A stretch of DNA of 64,000 nucleotides, taken from positions 209,832,254 to 209,896,253 of the forward strand of contig NC_061509.1 in the NCBI RefSeq assembly GCF_022539505.1. The letters are read 5' to 3'. Within the stretch, counting starts at the first letter, position 1. The number at the start of each line of letters is the position of its first letter. Shown here piece by piece: positions 1-12,056 of this stretch. A program made the position numbers and the translations under genes. The notes beneath the pieces are model-generated. The model searched no databases, was not told the origin of the DNA, and saw only the letters and a program-made list of their open reading frames with translations. Source of the stretch: Lolium rigidum. Lineage: Eukaryota > Streptophyta > Magnoliopsida > Poales > Poaceae.

Positions 1-540
1 GGCCTGGGCTCTCCGGACTGATGAAAAGCCTAATCCGAACGAAAACATGGAACTGGGGGCGCAACTGGACCGTTTTCGTCCATCCGAATGAAAAAAAGGC
101 GTCCTGGGGACTCGTCGGGGAGACGACTGGGATGCTCTTACATACGTCTCGTGCTTTTGGAAAATGTATGGGTACGACCGCACCTGCTGCTAGTTTGGGT
201 GAGGGCTGTTAAAATAATGGGTTATTTGTGGGATCATCTTATAATTCATATTTTAATAATTAAATCTTATATCCCAAGTGTGTAGCAGCCCAAATATGTT
301 TTAGCCTATGTGGTGGCTGCACATGAGTAGCAATAGGTGGGTGCTAAGTTTAGTTCCACATAGAAACAGAAAGTTAGACTACCTTATAAAAACATGTACA
401 ATAATCTATATATATTGTCTATAGAGCCAGGATGTAGTCATCGTATAGCGGGAAGAAACTTGATCAAATCCTGTGGCCGATTTGCACAAAAATAACCCAA
501 AGTGAAAGAAAAGCACAGACTGACCCTCCGGCGAAACTAT
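1..540. other. No recognisable gene
   Basis: Unassigned sequence. Short open frames overlap in several frames and none has a recognisable domain. The segment leads into the hairpin cluster and the possible transcription unit to its right, so it may be the upstream part of the same unknown element. Confidence 0.4.
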
Positions 541-561
541 TTCACCCATCTAACCCTTTTA

Positions 562-850
562 TGTGGCGCCCCTCCCATCGGCGTCACACATGCCAGTGTG
601 GCGCCCCTCCTGCCGGCGTCACTCTCCCAGACGACGTGGCGCCCTCGACGCTGAGCTGGTGCGCCGATCCGACGTGGCAGCATGTGTGGCGCCCCTCCCA
701 TCGGCGCCACACATGCACTTATAATTGCCCAAAACATACTGTGAGACAATTCGTCTGGGACTTAGCCGTTTTGGCGAGGCTCTATGTGTGGCGCCGATGC
801 CACAGGCGCCGCACTAGCATGTGTGACGCCGATGCCACGGGCGCCACACA
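562..850. repeat. Cluster of GC-rich hairpin modules built on TGTGGCGCC
   Basis: At least five short inverted repeats share the arms TGTGGCGCC and GGCGCCACA. The best is perfect: 13-base arms at 681-693 (CATGTGTGGCGCC) and 703-715 around a 9-base spacer. Others lie near 562-590, 597-627, 785-815 and 819-850, with small mismatches. Open frames across the cluster on both strands read as repeated Trp-Arg-Pro and His-Arg-Arg-His words, which is the repeat being translated and not a protein. Confidence 0.75.
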
Positions 851-1121
851 TCCACTTAAGTGTGGCGCCCGCGCCCGCCCCCAGTCCGACCCAGCCAGTT
901 CTGTTTCTTTCTCTTCCTCTCTGTTTCTCCTCCCCAACTGCCGCCGCCGGCCGCCTCTCCTCCGCCCCCACCAAATCGTCCACGGATTGGACAGATCTGG
1001 CCGGCCAAATCCATCCCCATACAATCCTCAAGGTATTCCCCTTCGTTCCCCTTCGATTCATCCAAGATTTGCTCCGATTTAATTCGATTTAGCCGTTTTG
1101 CCTAGATTGGAAATGTTGGTT

Positions 1122-1239
1122 GTGTTTGAACCATAGATTTGTATGCATGTGTTTGAACCATAGATTTGAACCATAGATTTGTTGGAACCATAGATTGTAT
1201 GCATGTGTTTGAACCATAGATTTGTTGGAACCATAGATG
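1122..1239. repeat. Degenerate tandem repeat, core GAACCATAGAT
   Basis: The core GAACCATAGAT occurs six times in about 118 bases with variable spacers (TTT, TTGTTG, TTGTATGCATGTGTTT). It lies in AT-rich sequence after a possible splice donor near 1030, so it may be intronic. Confidence 0.7.
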
Positions 1240-1469
1240 TTAAATTTTGCTACATTTGTACATGAACCCTAGACATGGAAACTAGATTTGAAATGGCTAT
1301 GTATGTGTTGAAATGGGTATGTAAGTGTTGAATGTGTATGTGTTGGAACCCTAGATATGTATGTATCCTAGATTTGTGGAGGAACCCTAGGCATCAAATT
1401 TCATGAATGTGTATGTGAAGGAATAACTCATATGGTGTTCTATGCCTAGATATGTGTTGTGGGTATACT

Positions 1470-1637
1470 TCATAGGTGTACCATCGACAGTGCCTAGATC
1501 CGGCAAGCCCGGGTGGCCCACAGACGGTGATGAGGCATGTGGCCCATCGGGCGGCCCAGTTGCTGTTGATCATGAAGGAAGAAGTCCAGCCCAGGATCGG
1601 CAGGCCGGATCCGTACCGACATAGGAGTGACCCGGAT
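1470..1637 (+). CDS. Possible 5' coding exon of an unknown gene or transposon, cut by a gap
   Basis: I do not recognise this product. Upstream, 880-1030 is pyrimidine- and CCG-rich like a grass 5' UTR and ends CTCAAG|GTATTC, a plausible splice donor. An AT-rich stretch follows, then an abrupt return to GC-rich sequence near 1470 just after an AG. From there one frame stays open into the assembly gap and reads about 54 residues rich in Arg, His and Pro, with a Leu-Leu-Leu-Ile run. The start codon and exon edges are guesses. Hairpin-rich promoters of this kind in grasses often belong to transposon-encoded genes rather than host genes. Confidence 0.25.
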
Positions 1638-1737
1638 NNNNNNNNNNNNNNNNNNNNNNNNNNNNNNNNNNNNNNNNNNNNNNNNNNNNNNNNNNNNNNN
1701 NNNNNNNNNNNNNNNNNNNNNNNNNNNNNNNNNNNNN
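1638..1737. other. Assembly gap, 100 N
   Basis: Exactly 100 N, the usual placeholder for a scaffold join of unknown size. The 5' part of the element continuing at 1738 is missing. Confidence 0.99.
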
Positions 1738-2744
1738 GCTATGCATGTCCGTCTTGTCTGAAGTAAGGGAGATCTACCACTTTAATGGTTAGAGCATGCA
1801 TATTGTTAGAGAAGAACATTGGGACGCTAACTAAAGCCATGAATCATGGTGGAAGTTTCAGTTTTGGACATATATCCTCAATCTCATATGAGAACACTAA
1901 TTGTTGCTACATGCTTATGCATTAAAGAGGAGTCCATTATCTCGTTGTCTATGTTGTCCCGGTATGGATGTCTAAGTTGAGAATAATCAAAAGCGAGACA
2001 TCCAAAATGCGAGCTTTCTCCTTAGACCTTTGTACGGGCGGCATGGAGGTACCCCTTTGTGACACTTGGTTAAAACATGTGTATTGCGATGATCCCGGTA
2101 GTCCAAGCTAATTAGGACAAGGTGCGGGCACTATTAGTATACTATGCATGAGGCTTGCAACTTGTAAGATATAATTTACATGATACATATGCTTTATTAC
2201 TACCGTTGACAAAATTGTTTCTTGTTTTCAAAATAAAAGCTCTAGCACAAATATAGCAATCGATGCTTTCCTCTGTGAAGGACCTTTCTTTTACTTTTAT
2301 GTTGAGTCAGTTCACCTATTTCTCTCCACCTCAAGAAGCAAACACTTGTGTGAACTGTGCATTGATTCCTACATACTTGCATATTGCACTTGTTATATTA
2401 CTCCATGTTGACAATTATCCATGAGATATACATGTTACAAGTTGAAAGCAACCGATGAAACTTAATCTTCTTTTGTGTTGCTTCAATACCTTTACTTTGA
2501 TTTATTGCTTTATGAGTTAACTCTTATGCAAGACTTATTAATGCTTGTCTTGAAGTACTATTCATGAAAAGTCTTTGCTTTATGATTCAGTTGTTTACTC
2601 ATGTCATTACCATTGTTTTGATCGCTGCATTCATTACATATGTTTACAATAGTATGATCAAGGTTACGATGGCATGTCACTCCAGAAATTATCTTTGTTA
2701 TCGTTTACCTGCTCGGGACGAGCAGGAACTAAGCTTGGGGATGC
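1738..2744 (+). mobile_element. Gypsy-type retrotransposon, 3' end of internal region
   Basis: Non-coding. It matches the end of the internal regions at 39591-40599, 53253-54273 and 57750-58769 in order. It ends with a purine-rich tract, AAGCTTGGGGATGC at 2731-2744, directly against the LTR start at 2745. This is the polypurine tract that primes plus-strand synthesis. The 5' LTR and gag are lost in the gap. Confidence 0.85.
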
Positions 2745-4344
2745 TGATACGTCTCCGACGTATCGATAATTTCTTATGTTGCATGCCACATTAGTGATGA
2801 TATCTACATGTTTTATACACATTATATGTCGTATTTATGCATTTTCCGGCACTAACCTATTAACGAGATGCCGAAGAGCCGATTGCTTGTTTTACTGCTG
2901 TTTTTGGTTTCAGAAATCCTACAAAGGAAATATTCTCGGAATTGGACGAAATCAACGCCCGGGGTCCTATTTTTGCACGAAGCTTCCGGAAGACCGAGGG
3001 GGAAAGGAAGTGGGGCCACGAGGCGCCGACACAACAGGGCGGCGCGGCCGGCCCTTGGCCGCGCCGGCCGGCGTGTGGGGCCCTCGTGTGGCCCCCGCGT
3101 TGCCCTTCCGCCTACTTAAAGCCTTCATCGCGAAACCCCCGATGCCGAGAGCCACGATACGGAAAACCTTGCGAGACGCCGCCGCCGCCAATCCCATCTC
3201 GGGGATTACTGGAGATCACCTCCGGCACCCTGCCGGAGAGGGGAATCATCTCCCGGAGGACTCTTCACCGCCATGGTCGCCTCCGGAGTGATGAGTGAGT
3301 AGTTCACACCTGGACTATGGGTCCATAGCAGTAGCTAGATGGTTGTCTTCTCCTCATGTGCTTCATTGTCGGATCTTGTGAGCTGCCTAACATGATCAAG
3401 ATCATCTATACGTAATTCTATTTGTTGTGTTTGTCGGGATCCGATGGATAGAGAATACTATGTTATGTTGATTATCAATCTATTACCTATGTGTTGTTTA
3501 TGATCTTGCATGCTCTCAGTTATTAGTAGAGGCTCTGGCCAAGTTTTTGCTCTTAACTCCAAGAGGGAGTATTTATGCTCGATAGTGGGTTCATGCCTCC
3601 ATTAAATGCGGGACAGGTGACGGAAAGTTCTAAGGTTGTGGATGTGCTTGTTGCCACTAGGGATAAAACATTGATGCTATGTCCGAGGATGTAGTTATTG
3701 ATTACATTACGCACCATACTTAATGCAATTGTCTGTTGTTTTGCAACTTAATACTGGAAGGGGTTCGGATGATAACCTCGAAGGTGGACTTTTTAGGCAT
3801 AGATGCATGTCTGGATAGCGGTCTATGTACTTTGTCGTAATGCCCAATTAAATCTCACAATATTCATCATATCATGTATGTGCATTGTTATGCCCTCTCT
3901 ATTTGTCAATTGCCCGACCGTAATTTGTTCACCCAACATGCTATTTATCTTATGGGAGAGACACCTCTAGTGAGCTGTGGACCCCGGTCCATTCTTTACA
4001 TCTGAAATACAATCTCTTGCAATACTTGTTCCTTACTTGTTCTCTGCAAACAATCATCATCCACACTATACATCTAATCCTTTGTTACAGACAAGCCGGT
4101 GAGATTGACAACCTCCTCTGTTTCGTTGGGGCAAAGTACTTTGGTTGTGTTGTGCAGGTTCCACGTTGGCGCCGGAATCCACGGTGTTGCGCCGCACTAC
4201 ATCTCGCCGCCATCAACCTTCAACGTGCTTCTTGGCTCCTCCTGGTTCGATAAACCTTGGTTTCTTTCTGAGGGAAAACTTGCCGTTGTACGCATCACAC
4301 CTTCCTCTTGGGGTTCCCAACGGACGCGTGCTGTACGCGTATCA
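2745..4344 (+). mobile_element. 3' LTR, TGATACG family, subfamily III
   Basis: A 1600-base LTR starting TGATACGTCTCC and ending ACGCGTATCA, so the 7-base ends TGATACG/CGTATCA are perfect inverted repeats. Diagnostic subfamily III features are CGAGATGCCGAAGAGCC and GAAATCAACGCCC. It follows a polypurine tract and is not followed by a primer-binding site, so it is the 3' LTR of the truncated element to its left. Its left TSD is not visible. Confidence 0.92.
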
Positions 4345-5316
4345 TAAATCCATAGAGAAAAAATAATCCTTATCTCTAATGTTTATGGGAGATGTGGCAA
4401 ACTTAGCATCAGGAGACAAATTATATCTAACAGCTCGTCTTGCAAGAAGACTTTTAATAGCACTTGCATCTCTAGTAGCATGACATTCTTCAATGAAGTC
4501 ATCATCATGTTCTTATAAGTTTCATCAAGATCATAACTAGGACCCCCTAGCTTCAGGTGAACTAACACGTGTAATAGTATTTTCAGCATTTTCAATTTGT
4601 TTAGCTCTAGCAATTGTGGCGTCCAACATTGATTTATCTTTGTAAGAAATAATACAATATGTTGTTGATTTTGTTTCTTGGAAAAAATAGACTACATGCA
4701 AGGGTTGGAATTTGTGTTTACCATCCACTTACTCATGCATCTTAAGAAACCTTCAGAAAAAACATATGAGCACCTCCAAAATGGCTAGCAACTGTAGTTA
4801 CGTCGTTCAATCGTTTTTTTCGAACATGTTACCTTCTTTTTCGTGGTATATTTTGTAGGCGCAAATGTTGTAACATTATGCACAAGCCGTAACCAGCTAA
4901 CCCAAAACTCAAGCATATTCTTCCTTCCATGTAGAGAATGTACAATTGTGTGATGCATCCATTAGCTACGGTGTAAAATTGAGTTCTTCCATGACAACGA
5001 CATATGAAGATTGTTACGAACTAACAAAAGATCCTTGTGAATGTGAAGATCAAGCATTGTCTCAGGAAATAAAACATAATCGCCCATGCTCCATGAGCTA
5101 GCTAGCATCCTAGTTTGGCTATATTGAAAGCATCTTAGGCTTTCCAGCAAGGCTTTGTACTGAAAACTGGAGCACGCCTAAACCTTGTCTGGCTGTTAGA
5201 CAATCAGGTTAGCCCCATCAAGGAAATTATATTCTCGTTGCATATATTCTCCATCCCCCTCTTTATCTCATATGTCACGATATTATGCGTTCGTCGAGCT
5301 ATGATGTATGTAGTAC
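4345..5316. other. No intact gene; weak minus-strand coding remnant
   Basis: AT-rich sequence between two retroelement insertions. On the minus strand, about 4383-4728 has two overlapping frames that look like one protein broken by a frameshift (an Ala-Lys-Gln-Ile-Glu-Asn-Ala-Glu helix, then acidic and Leu-rich residues). It may be a gag remnant, but I cannot name it. Confidence 0.35.
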
Positions 5317-7208
5317 TAAATTATTGGAAATATGCCCTAGAGGTGGAGGCTCCACAGAAAGAACCTGCATGTACTGTTATGAGAAAGAACCTGCAGGTAC
5401 TATTATGACAGGTGGCTTCGAATCCATTTTGTTAGTCGTTTGCATCTCGGTTTTTAAAAAAGCTTGAATCCCTCCATTCGTAGATCAGATAAAGTTGTTA
5501 AAATAATGTAATGATGTATTTTCCATGTCTTCATAAAGTTATGTTGTCCATGTATGAACATTTGATATGTATCTTCAATGTGATTCGGTTGTGAAACTAT
5601 GTATTCATGATGTTCTTATTAATTTTCCTTAGTCGACGAGGTTTTGATGTGCACACTACTTAGACTAATGTGCAAGCCGGCTAATGACTCGGTTCCACTT
5701 GTCATGAGCATGTGACGCTAATACGACTTTTCTGGACTCGGCTAAAGTATTTATCGAGTCGGACTGACCCACATTGAGGTGCCACGACCAAATCCTCATT
5801 TGCATATCTCAATCAATGTAGTCCTTAGACCTGAGGTGATCACATGATCCGAGTTGCGGATTGGCCGATTTAGGTTATGTCAAATGTTGTTTTGTAGCAA
5901 GGCAGTTATAAAGGCAAAGTTTGGGTCGACTGAGAAACAATCTATGTGACAATGATTACCAAGATGGGATTTTGCCCATCCAATTGAAGAGATATTCTCT
6001 GGGCCTTCTCGGATGATATGATTTGGAAAGCACGCAATGTGCAACTCAGTGAAGCGTTAACCGATGCGATCGATTGAGAGTTAGTCAGATAAATCATATA
6101 TCACAGACTGGGAAAAGAGTTGAGCTATTAAACGGATTTCATCACTCGCCTATAGTTTGACAAGGTATATCGTGAGGCGAATGAGACTTGAAAATAAGTC
6201 GCATTTGAAGGTTAGTTGTCATGACGCAATGGCTCTTAGGAGTCGACACATTCTGCTAGGAGCCACTGAAAGAACACGGATGCCGTCTAGGGGGCGAGGG
6301 GGGGTGAATAGGTGGTTTAATTTTTTTACGATTGTGGCTTAGCAAATGCGGAATAAAACTAGCGTTTAATTTGCAAGCATAAAACCTATATAACTAGGGT
6401 TCACCTATGTGCACCAACAACTTATCCTAAAAAATATAAGCAACTATATGGTAGCAAGATATATAACTTCAAGCACGAAGGCTATCACAAAGTAAAGTGC
6501 ACAAGTAAATAGCTCGGGTATAGGAATAACCGAGGTGACGCGGAGACGACAATGTATTCCGAAGTTCACACTCTTGCGAGTGCTACTCTTCGTTGGAGCG
6601 GTGTGGAGGACAAAGCACTCCAAATGCCACGAAGGACTCGCCGTATTCTCCTCGAGAATTCCAACCAAAAGGGATGTCCTCGATCCACTATATATGGGAC
6701 CCTGAGGGTGGTCACTGAACCCGCATAAAGCTTGGGGCTATCTCTACAATTTAATTGGAGGCTCCCAATAAATCTCCACAAAGGCCTTGCCCTTGAAGAA
6801 TCTCCACAACTTAATTGGAGTCCCCAAGACACCACAAAGACCACTAAGCCATCTAGGTTCCAAAGACCCAAGAGGAACAAGCTCCGGGAACAAGCTCCCG
6901 ATATCTCACGAACTTTCACCTCCACGTATCACCACGGAGAAGTCAAACCGATACGCCAAATGAAATGGCAAGAACACCACAAAGATGCTCAAGTCCTTCT
7001 CTCTCAAATTTCAAGAAAGCTACAAAAGCTATTGGGGGAATAAGAGAGGAAGAACAAATAGGAGGAGAAACACTAAATTTCTCCAAAATCTAGATCTAGT
7101 GGATTCCCCTCACAAAGAGAGAGATTTGATTCGTGAAGATATGGATCTAGATCTCCTCTATTTTTCTCTCAAATAGATGCAAGATTCATGGGAGGGAGAG
7201 GGAGATAG

Positions 7209-8526
7209 TGATGTCTACGCACGCTTCTATTCCTGTAGACAGTGTTGGACCTCCAAGAGCAGAGGTTCGTAGAACAGCAGCAAGTTTCCCTTAAGTGAAT
7301 CACCCAAGGTTTATCGAACTCAGGGAGGTAGAGGTCAAAGATATCCCTCTCAAGCAACCCTGCAATTAAGATACAAGAAGTATCTTGTGTCCCCAACACA
7401 CCTAATACACTTGTCAGATGTATGGGTGCACTAGTTCGGTGAAGAGATAGTGAAATACAAGTAATATGGATGATTATAAGTAGTAATTGCAATCTGAAAT
7501 AAAAATGGCAGCAAGCGAACATGTAGCAGAACTTGTTGGAAACGGTGTTTCAATGCTTAGAAACAAGGCCTAGGGATCATACTTTCACTAGTGGACACTC
7601 TCAACAATGATCACATAATTGAATAAATAAATGCTACTCTCAAACACTCTCTTGTTGGATAACAAACACCATTCATTGTGTAGGGCTGCAAAAGCACACC
7701 TCAAGCCGGAGTAAACAAGCTCCACAACATCATAAAAGAATCACACACGATGCACACACTGTCACCATCACACCGTGGAGAGTGACTCCGGAGTTCATAT
7801 TAAAGTAACCTCTAGAGTGCATAATAGATAAGAGTAACATCTACATATTCAACTAGATTACAAAGCTCATTATCACATAAAGATCACACCATGGGAGAGA
7901 GAGATGAACCACATAGCTACCGGTAGAGCCCTCAGCCTCGGGGGAGAACTACTCCCTCCTCATCATGGGAGACAGCAACAACGATGAAGATGGTAATGGA
8001 GTCGATGGAGATGGCTCCGGGGGAAATTCCCCATCCCGGCAGGTGCCGAAACGAGAGACTTCGCCCCCGAATTAGGGTTTTTGGTGGCGGCGGAGCTACG
8101 GAACTCTTCTGGAGAAATCGTCGATCCCTTTAGGGTTTTCAGGGCCGGAGCTTAATATAGGCGAAAGGGCGGCGCGAGGGGGTGCTCGAGGGGCCCACCC
8201 CATAGGGTGGCGCCGCCCCCCTCCTGGCCGCGCCAGTGGATGGGGAGGAGGCCGTGGGCCTCCTCTGGCCTGGCCCTTTTGGCTCCGTGGGTCTTCTGGC
8301 GAAATAGAATTTCTGTAATTTTTCTGGATTTTTCCGAGCACTTTGGTTTTTGGGCCTTTTCTCGCAATAAACGGACATAATAAACGAAACCGGCATTGTG
8401 GCATCTTGTTAATAGGTTAGTCCAATAAATGCCATAATATGATATAAAGTGCATATAAAACATGTAGCTATTGGCATAAAACTAGCATGGAACATAAGAA
8501 ATTATAGATACGTTGGAGACGTATCA
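7209..8526 (-). mobile_element. 3' LTR of the minus-strand element
   Basis: 1318 bases, TG/CA bounded, same length as its partner at 12057-13374 and nearly the same sequence, with a few substitutions and small indels. The GC-rich middle (8160-8290) and the start of the LTR, which carries inverted GATACGT/ACGTATC arms, match the plus-strand family in layout. Confidence 0.9.
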
Positions 8527-11125
8527 AGCATCCGCAAGCTTAGTTCTACTCGTCCTCGAGTAGGTAAACGATAACAAGAATAATTTCTGAAGTGACATGC
8601 TACCAACATAATCTTGATCAATACTATTGTAAAGCATATGAGATGAATGAAGTGACTCAAAGCAATGGTCTATAGTTTTCTAACAAAAAGATAATGACTA
8701 AACAACTGAATCATATAGCAAAAACTTTTCATGAATGGTACTTTCAAGACAAGCATCAAAAAGTCTTGCATAAGAGTTAAATCATAAAGCAATAGATTCT
8801 TAATAAAAAGTTTTGAAGCAACACAAAGGAAGATTTAAGTTTCAGCAATTGCTTTCAACTTCAACATGCATATCTCATGGATAATTGTCAACACAAAGTA
8901 ATATAATAAGTGCAATAAGCAAGCATGTAAGAATCAATGCACACAGTTGACACAAGTGTTTGCTTCTAAGATAGAAAGAAATAGGTAAACTGACTCAACA
9001 TAAAGTAAAAGAAAGGCCCTTCGCAGAGGGAAGCGAGTGATTAAATCATGTGCTAGAGCTTTTCAAGTTTTGAAATCATATAGAGAGCATAAAAATAAAG
9101 TTTTGAGAGGTGTTTGTTGTTGTCAACGAATGGTAGTAGGCACTCTAACCCCCTTGTCAAACAGACTTTCAAAGAGCGGCTCCCATGAAGGACATTATCT
9201 CTACCAGCAAGGTAGATCATCCCTCTTCTCTTTTGTTTACACAAGTATTTTAGTTTTATTTATAGATGACACTCTTCCCAACCTTTTTCTTTCACAAGCC
9301 ATGGCTAACCGAATCCTCGGGTGCCTTCCAACATTTCACATACCATGGAGGAGTGTCTATTGCAAAATTAAGTTGCTTACTGATAAATCAGGGCAAAACA
9401 TGTGAAGAGAATTATTAATGAAAGTTAATTAATTGGGGCTGGGCACCCCGTTACCAGCTCTTTTTGCAAAATTATTGGATAAGCGGATGTATATGCCACT
9501 AGTCCATTGGTGAAAGTCTGCCAAACAAGATTGAAAGATAAAACACCACATACTTCCTCATGGGCTATAAAACATTGACACAAATAAGGAGTAATAAAGT
9601 TTTGAATTGTTTAAAGGTAGCACATGAAATATTTACTTGGAATGGCAGAAAAATACCACATATTAGGTAGTTATGGTGGACACAAATGGCATAGGTTTTG
9701 GCTCAAGGTTTTGGATGCACGAGAAGCATTCCCTCTAAGTACAAGGCTTTGGCTAGCAAGGCTGTTTGAAGCAAACACAAGTATAAACCGGTACAGCAAA
9801 ACTTACATAAGAACATATTGCAAGCATTATAAGACTCTACACTGTCTTCCTTGTTGCTCAAACACTTTTACCGAGAAAATATCTAGACCTTAGAGAGACC
9901 AATCATGCAAACCAAATTTCAACAAGCTCTACGGTAGTTCTCCACTAATAGGTTTAAACTACATGATGCAAGAGCTTAAACATGATCTACTTGAGAGCTC
10001 AAAACAATTACCAAGTATCAAATTATTCAAGACAATATACCAACTACCACATGAAGCATTTTCTGTTTCCAACCAAATAACAATCAATGCTGAGGCTTTC
10101 AGCTTTCGCCATAAACATAAACAAAAGTGCTGAGGCTTTCAGCTTTCTCCATGAACATGAAAAATAAATGATGAGGCTTTCAGCTTTCGCCATGAATATT
10201 AAAGTAAAACGAAGAACACAAGTGTTCAAATGAAAAAGCGGATCGTGTCTCTCTCCCACAGAAGCATGCTAGGATCCGATTTATTCAGAGAATGAAAATA
10301 ACAAAACGAAAATAAAAGCACACAGACGCTCCAAGTAAAGCACATAAGATGTGACGGAATTAAAATATAGTTTCACTAGAGGTGACCTGATAAGTTTGAT
10401 GAAGAAGAGGATGCCTTGGGCATCCCCAAGCTTAGACGCTTGAGTCTTCTTGAAATGTGCAGGGATGAACCACGGGGGCATCCCCAAGCTTAGACTTTTC
10501 ACTCTTCTTGATCATATTATATCATCCTCCTCTCTTGATCCTTGAAAACTTCCTTCACACCAAACTCAAAGCAATCTCATTAGAGGGTTAGTGCATAATC
10601 AAAAATTCACATGTTCAGCAAGGAAACAATAATTCCCAACACTTCTGGATATTACCCAAGGCTACCGAAATTTAATGAAGCAAAGAAATCCACTCAAACA
10701 CAGTAAAAGAGGCAATGCGAAATAAAAGGCAGAATCTGTCAAAAACAGAACAGTCCGTAAAGACGAATTTTTCCGAGGCACTTAACATGCTCAGATGGAA
10801 AAGCTCCAGTTGAATGAAAGTTGCGTACATATATGAGGATTACTCATGAATTTTTTCAGGATTTTACGATTTTTGTACAGAGAGAAAAGCTCAAATTCGT
10901 GACAGCTAAAAATCTGTTTCTGCGCAGAAATCCAAATCTAGTATCAACTTTCTATCAAAGACTTTACTTGGCACAACAATGCAAGAAAATAAAGATACAA
11001 AGATATTGATACAGTAGTAGGCAGTACCTTGACTCAAAAATAAAACAAAAATTGCAGAAATAAAACAATGAGTTGTCTCCCAAGAGCGCTTTTCTTTAAA
11101 GCCTTTTAGCTAGGCATGATAATTT
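8527..11125 (-). other. Non-coding 3' internal region of the minus-strand element
   Basis: About 2.6 kb with no credible gene. It carries two internal copies of the polypurine-like word (minus strand AAGCTTGGGGATGCC) near 10420-10435 and 10478-10493, three repeats of GAGGCTTTCAGCTTTC near 10090-10190, and the hairpin block at 11068-11117. Confidence 0.75.
11068..11117 (-). ncRNA. Conserved hairpin block just after the stop codon
   Basis: On the minus strand it starts nine bases after the stop. It holds a GCCT...AGGC stem, the word AAAGAAAAGCGCT, and a TGGG-AGACAA-CTCA stem. The plus-strand elements have the same order but TGGG-AGACAA-CCCA, so a G-C pair is replaced by a G-U pair and the stem survives. 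Confidence 0.5.
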
Positions 11126-11884
11126 TCATGATGCTCTTATAAAGATGAGAGTTGAATATAAGATAGCATCAAAAAGCAAATACCAAACACATTTAAGTCT
11201 AACCCACTTTCTATGCAAACGAATCTTGTAAGAAAACAAATTATTGAAGCATGAAGCTACTATCATAGAAAGACAAAGCAAGTGCAACTTCAAAATTTTC
11301 AACAAAAAGAGAGGTGACTTAATATTATTGAGATATATAAAACCATGTCTCCCTCTCTCATAATAATTTTCAGTGGTATCATTGATAAACTCAACAATAT
11401 AGCTATCGCATAAAGCATTCTTATCATGATCCACATGCATAAAAGTATCATTACTCTCCACACAAGCATAATCAATTTTATTAGTAATAGTGGGAGTAAA
11501 ACTATCACATCCATCATTATAATCATCATAAATTGGAGGCATAGAATAATCATAATGAATTTTATCCTCAATAGTAGATGGACTGAAAATATCACAATCA
11601 TCATTCGAATTACCACATATTGGAGACAAAGCATTATCAAGGCAAAATACTTCATCCAATGCTGAGGAGCAAAAAATATTATTTTTATATAAACTAGCTT
11701 CCCCAAGCTTGGGTTTTTCCATAGCATTAAAAATAATGGTGTCAAAAAAATTTATACTAATAACATTACTACCACTATTATGCAGACAAACTTCCATAGG
11801 TTTTTTAATTTTCTCTTCAAAAGCATCATGTCCTAATTCAATATAAATTTCATAAAGATCTCTAATTTTTTTGTTGTTTTCCAT
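11126..11884 (-). CDS. Unrecognised 252-residue protein of the minus-strand retrotransposon
   Basis: The only sizeable intact frame in this element. The start at 11884 gives Met-Glu-Asn-Asn-Lys-Lys and lies about 145 bases inside the primer-binding site, a normal place for a first ORF. The N-terminal third is mixed charged. The middle (about residues 85-150) is rich in Asp, Tyr, Ser and Pro, with degenerate copies of a unit containing Pro-Ile-Tyr-Asp-Asp-Tyr. The last 60 residues are strongly hydrophobic with scattered Arg and Lys, like one or two membrane segments. There is no CCHC knuckle, protease motif or gag helix signature. I recall similar hypothetical proteins in wheat retroelements but know no function. 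Confidence 0.65.
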   Translation of the reverse strand: MENNKKIRDLYEIYIELGHDAFEEKIKKPMEVCLHNSGSNVISINFFDTIIFNAMEKPKLGEASLYKNNIFCSSALDEVFCLDNALSPICGNSNDDCDIFSPSTIEDKIHYDYSMPPIYDDYNDGCDSFTPTITNKIDYACVESNDTFMHVDHDKNALCDSYIVEFINDTTENYYERGRHGFIYLNNIKSPLFLLKILKLHLLCLSMIVASCFNNLFSYKIRLHRKWVRLKCVWYLLFDAILYSTLIFIRAS

Positions 11885-12028
11885 TAAGCCTAACTAGTGA
11901 AATAGAAAAAAGAAACAAAAAGATATAATTGCAGAATCTAAAGGAAATAGCTTCGAGCACTCACACACCGGCAACAGTGCTAGGAAATAGCTTAGTAGTC
12001 GGAGGATGTGAATACCTTTTACCTTACC

Positions 12029-12046
12029 TCCCCGGCAACGGCGCCA
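12029..12046 (-). promoter_or_regulatory. Primer-binding site, tRNA-Asp type
   Basis: The minus strand reads TGGCGCCGTTGCCGGGGA, complementary to the 3' end of plant tRNA-Asp(GTC) as I remember it. It lies 10 bases inside the 5' LTR. It fixes the element's orientation. Confidence 0.85.
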
Positions 12047-12056
12047 GAAAATAGCT

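Noticed and set aside
537..1105. Several overlapping 70-170 codon frames on both strands
   Set aside because: They translate a palindromic GC-rich repeat; the same words appear on both strands and no frame has a domain.
4345..4349. TAAAT after the LTR at 2745-4344 as a TSD shared with the Copia solo LTR
   Set aside because: The Copia TSD pair is complete at 5317-5321 and 16176-16180; the match at 4345 is most likely chance in AT-rich sequence, and the left end of this element is missing.
10090..10190. CRISPR-like array (three GAGGCTTTCAGCTTTC repeats)
   Set aside because: Spacing and spacers are themselves repetitive and it lies in the non-coding region of a plant retrotransposon.
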